Of a stretch of DNA of 64,000 bases, positions 60,881-64,000 are shown piece after piece; the stretch's first letter is position 1, and each line of letters starts with the position of its first letter. Source of the DNA: Cantharellus purpuraceus (taxonomy: Eukaryota > Basidiomycota > Agaricomycetes > Cantharellales > Hydnaceae); contig JALBUN010000045.1 in assembly GCA_025174535.1 (NCBI GenBank), positions 1,302,001-1,366,000 on the forward strand. Direction: 5' to 3'. The notes beneath the pieces were generated by a model, which was not told the origin of the DNA, ran no database searches, and saw only the letters and a program-made list of their open reading frames with translations. The position numbers and the translations under genes are program-made.

Positions 60881-63800
60881 CTATTCGGGAGGTAAGGGAG
60901 CATCTCCCGCAGACTTATCTTGTGGTTTCACCACCAATTTCACTTTTCGTATTCCTTGAGGTGGAGCAGAGGGAGGGGCAACCTCGTTTCCGGCTGATGA
61001 TGACGGCCCCGAAGAAGTATTTGGAAGCCCTCGTGGTGATTGGGAGTGATGATGTTGTATAGGGCCAGAAGGCCGAGTTGAATGTCCGTTTGCATAAGGC
61101 TGGGGATGAGACGTGCTAGAGTTTGTCGGGTGGAAGGAGTGAATGGGCGGTCCAGGAGCCATACTTGGCGGTGGATCGTGTGAGTACTCGCCATTGATAT
61201 GCCCATGGTTTGAATTTCGAGAGGGTGGTGATCGTGGGCGATGATGACCTCTACTTGGGCCATACATAGGCTGTGACTGCCCTGGTATGATATGCGACGC
61301 TCCCAGGAAGTGGTCATAATGACTCGATGACGCCACGGTATGTGGTGGCATTGCCGGCAAGGCCGTTGAAGGCGTTCGAGAGCAAATAGAACGCTTGTGA
61401 GGTGGTGGCGCCACGTTCTCATCAGGCTCAGGAAGTTTCCGTTTTTTGTGTGGTGGGATACCATTGCTAGATGGACCATCTTCAGGCACCATGTATGACG
61501 GATACTGCGATATATTGCCGTAAGATACTGCTCCAGGTGGCGGCCCTATAGGAGGACCCTTAGGGTGCGAATATATGACAGGACCAGGGAGCGTAGGGGT
61601 AGGTGCTCCTTTAGGGCCAACGCCGGGTGGCGCGAGGGGAAGAACTGGAGGAACAGGAGTAGGATGACCTGGCATCTGGGCCTGTTGTTGCCGACCATGA
61701 GAACCGCGTGGTGCAACTGCGACGTTCTCAGGTTGCCCGGAGATGAAACGTACAAGCTCGACATGAATGACGGTGTTATATGTTGGAGGTAGCCTGCACT
61801 TGACAGGATCTCTCGCGAAGGAGTTAAGACACGCCTTGTAGTCAACATATACTGTCTGGTCCCGTTCATCTACATATGACAACTCAATGCCGTGATTAAT
61901 GCGGAAACATGATTATAACATACCAGCAAGCCTGACCCGTAAGTCAGCATACGGGTAGTTCTTCGCCTTTCGGATACAGCATAGCGGACAAGTGAACTCT
62001 GACTCTGATTTCTTATCACTGGGACGAAAGAATACACAGTCGAAATGGTATGAGTGTTTGCAATGTTCACATTGGACAGCAGGGTATGGCCCGGGGCCTC
62101 GAACTGCACCGCGGCAAACACAACGCGTTCCATCCGGTGCGTCTTTGTCGATATCGGGACCAAGCAAGAACTTAGGTCGTCGGCGCTTCTTGAGACGCAT
62201 GGGAGGTGGCTGGCTGGCTAGGATGCGGTGTAAGCCAGCTAGATCAAGGCCATATGACACCTCCGGGTTAGGAGAGACAGCAAATTGAATCTTGAACAAC
62301 TTTCGCATATAATGTCGCACCTGGGGGATGTACTCGGGTCGCTGATTCCCGGGTTGAGATGCGAAGGACAAGAAATTGCCAACCTGATTTGAAAGTCTGT
62401 CCACTCGAGTAACAATAACCTCCAAGTGCTTCCATGCCAGAGAGAAATGCTTCGTAATATCAGGAGCACCCAGCAAGATGGTGGGCAGAAAACAATAATG
62501 ATAAGACGCCCGATCTTTGTGTATAGATCCGTTCCAGTGGTGATGATCACAGAAGGGACATGAACCGCCATTCGCAGCGCAAGCACCATGGAATCGAGCG
62601 TAACAGTGATCACACTGAACGGCGTCTGATACCTGTCCGGGCGGTGGCGGTCGTACCGGGATCGTGCAGATACAGGTGAAGTACTCGTCGCTAGGTGGAG
62701 GATCGTCTTCGGGTTTTGTGCACTCCAGCACATCGTCCATCACCTGCTGACCATGTGCACCTTTGTGATGAGCGCAATACCAGGGTAAACGCTTCAACCA
62801 TTGCTCATGCAGATCCAGCTGGTGTTCCATCTTCTCTACGTTTGGGAGAGAATACTTCGACAATCTATCCCGCGCGTAGCTTCGCCATTTGCGCATCGCA
62901 TCAAATATGGACTCTGATCCCTCATGATGGTACCTATTTTTGAGGACAGATTCGCACCTGACTTCCAGTTCATATGCCATCTGGGCACTCTCCTTGAGTT
63001 CTTGTATGGAAACAATTGAAAAGTCTCTCTCGGCTCGTGTGGTTAGTCTAAGGGCGTCCTGCACTTTAGGCAATGGTGCGTCTGCCTCTGGATTCAACCA
63101 GATAAGCGCCTGCCGTTCATACTCCTTCGCCTTGCTCAGGGCAGCTTCAAGTTGGCTCCATGTCCCAGGATCCACTGGCACCCCAGAATCCAAGGCAGCA
63201 AGCTGATCTAATTCTTGGATTGTCTTCAAAGGTCGAGCCAGAGCAGCGGTGGCTTTCCGGTCCCAATCATTACCGATCCGCTCTCTCTCCTGAAGCATCT
63301 TCATGTTCTCGTTCTCGTCTGGTAGACCACAGTTTCGGGCGCGAACAACAAGGTTCCGAATGTCGTCGAGGCTCGTCATAGATTCATCTAGAGTAGAGAG
63401 TTCCTTCAGAAGTTTTGCACGCATGAAGATCCTTTCAATGTCGACCATCTCTTCCAGATATATGTTAAGAGAAGATCCTTGGGCCAAGAGCGTGTCGCAC
63501 TCCTGTAAAAATTCAGGGCTCTCCTCTTTTCCTTTCCTGTGGCTAAGCAATGACCGAGCCTTCGCTTTGATTTCCTCGGCCTGGGTAGCAATGCCTCGAA
63601 GTGTGGCGATCTCTGGAGTATCGAAACCCAAACCATCCACCTCTTCAATGACGCTGTACAACTCGGCCAAACCGCGCTCTGGACGGTCAGCAGGCTCATC
63701 GAGAAAGTCGATCTTCCCGTCGTGAGCTCCGGAGGCGCGTCCTTTGGGTTTCCGAGTGCGTTTACGATTTGGTTTGCGTGCCAGAAATACATTTGCCGAT

Positions 63801-64000
63801 TCAACCCATTCGTTGCCCCGGAGAACGCATTTCCGCAGAGCAGGCAATTCGGCTAGATCGTAGTTGATACGCTCGCCTTCGGAAAGTAAGGCACGTAGGG
63901 AACGAAGTTGTGGACGGGAAGACTCTTCAAGAAGCCTATTCAATTTGCTCTTCCAAGCAATTGGAACAGCTGCACGGTCGGATACTTTCTGCAAAATATC
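60881..64000 (-). CDS. C-terminal part of a KDM5/Lid2-type histone H3K4 demethylase (5' end outside window)
   Basis: The fragment starts beyond 64000 and runs to the stop at 60881. First comes a long helical region typical of the PLU-1 domain (WKSKLNRLLEESSRPQLRSL, RGLAELYSVIEEVDGLGFDT, LEAALSKAKEYERQALIWLN). Two Cys/His-rich PHD-type fingers follow: about 62530-62680 (CICTIPV, VQCDHCYARFHGAC, CPFC) and 61980-62130 (CVCRG, VQCEHCKHSYHFDC, CPLC). The last exon, spliced at GCTG|GTATGT near 61921, is a Pro/His/Ser-rich tail of about 330 residues ending KSAGDAPLPPE. PLU-1 followed by PHD fingers is the C-terminal order of KDM5 proteins; the JmjC, ARID and first PHD parts would lie outside the window, so enzyme activity cannot be checked. 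Confidence 0.78.

Noticed and set aside
61478..61670. Overlapping frames around the Pro-rich KDM5 tail that might be a second gene
   Set aside because: The main frame continues without a break from the spliced upstream exon to the stop at 60881, so the others are shadows.

Overview
This window is nuclear DNA from a filamentous basidiomycete fungus, most likely an Agaricomycete. Genes lie 60 to 500 bp apart on both strands and are split by many short introns of about 50 to 70 nt. The proteins are eukaryotic housekeeping families with fungal-specific members (Whi3-type RNA-binding protein, Prm10/ThrE-type membrane protein, ALR/Mnr2-type CorA transporter, a BTB protein of the kind expanded in mushrooms). 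No bacterial operon, CRISPR array, integrase or complete transposon was seen. The genus cannot be fixed from sequence alone.

Layout, left to right. 1-4.4 kb: 3' part of the DRG1/Rbg1 GTPase, the ER glucosyltransferase ALG8 and the V-ATPase assembly factor VMA21. 4.9-7.7 kb: ribonucleotide reductase small subunit and a basidiomycete-type unknown. 7.7-9.55 kb: the longest stretch without a recognisable gene. 9.55-14.1 kb: calcineurin B (a large hairpin lies in one intron), mitochondrial tRNA-modification GTPase MSS1/MnmE, an acyl-protein thioesterase. 14.4-25.8 kb: PP4 regulatory subunit 3, a Whi3-like RNA-binding protein, a small membrane protein and a BTB protein. 25.9-35.5 kb: Nup82/Nup88-type nucleoporin, proteasome alpha-7, a Prm10/ThrE-like membrane protein, then Rpn12 and proteasome beta-1 head to head. 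35.5-44.1 kb: an unknown protein, enoyl-CoA hydratase, a Laa2-like AP-1 accessory candidate, a KEN-box protein and an unknown Ser-rich protein. 44.3-50.9 kb: ESCRT-III Did2/CHMP1, Svp26 and a synaptojanin-type phosphoinositide phosphatase. 51-55.3 kb: SF3A3, eIF4A-III and SF3B6, all splicing-related. 55.4-64 kb: a serine/homoserine O-acetyltransferase, a CorA-type Mg2+ transporter and the C-terminal part of a KDM5-type histone demethylase that runs off the end.

The striking architectural point is how many genes are paired head to head across less than about 100 bp, often with partners of the same cellular process (Rpn12/beta-1; SF3A3/eIF4A-III; Did2/Svp26; ALG8/VMA21). Start and stop coordinates come from reading splice sites by eye. 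CDS spans include introns; internal exon boundaries are given only where worked out. No undescribed defence or mobile system was found. The best leads are the intronic inverted repeat in calcineurin B, an altered calcium-binding loop in the same gene, two apparent GC-AG introns, a shared motif pair in two proteasome promoters, and a 22-nt terminal exon that supplies the functional tail of the ribonucleotide reductase.
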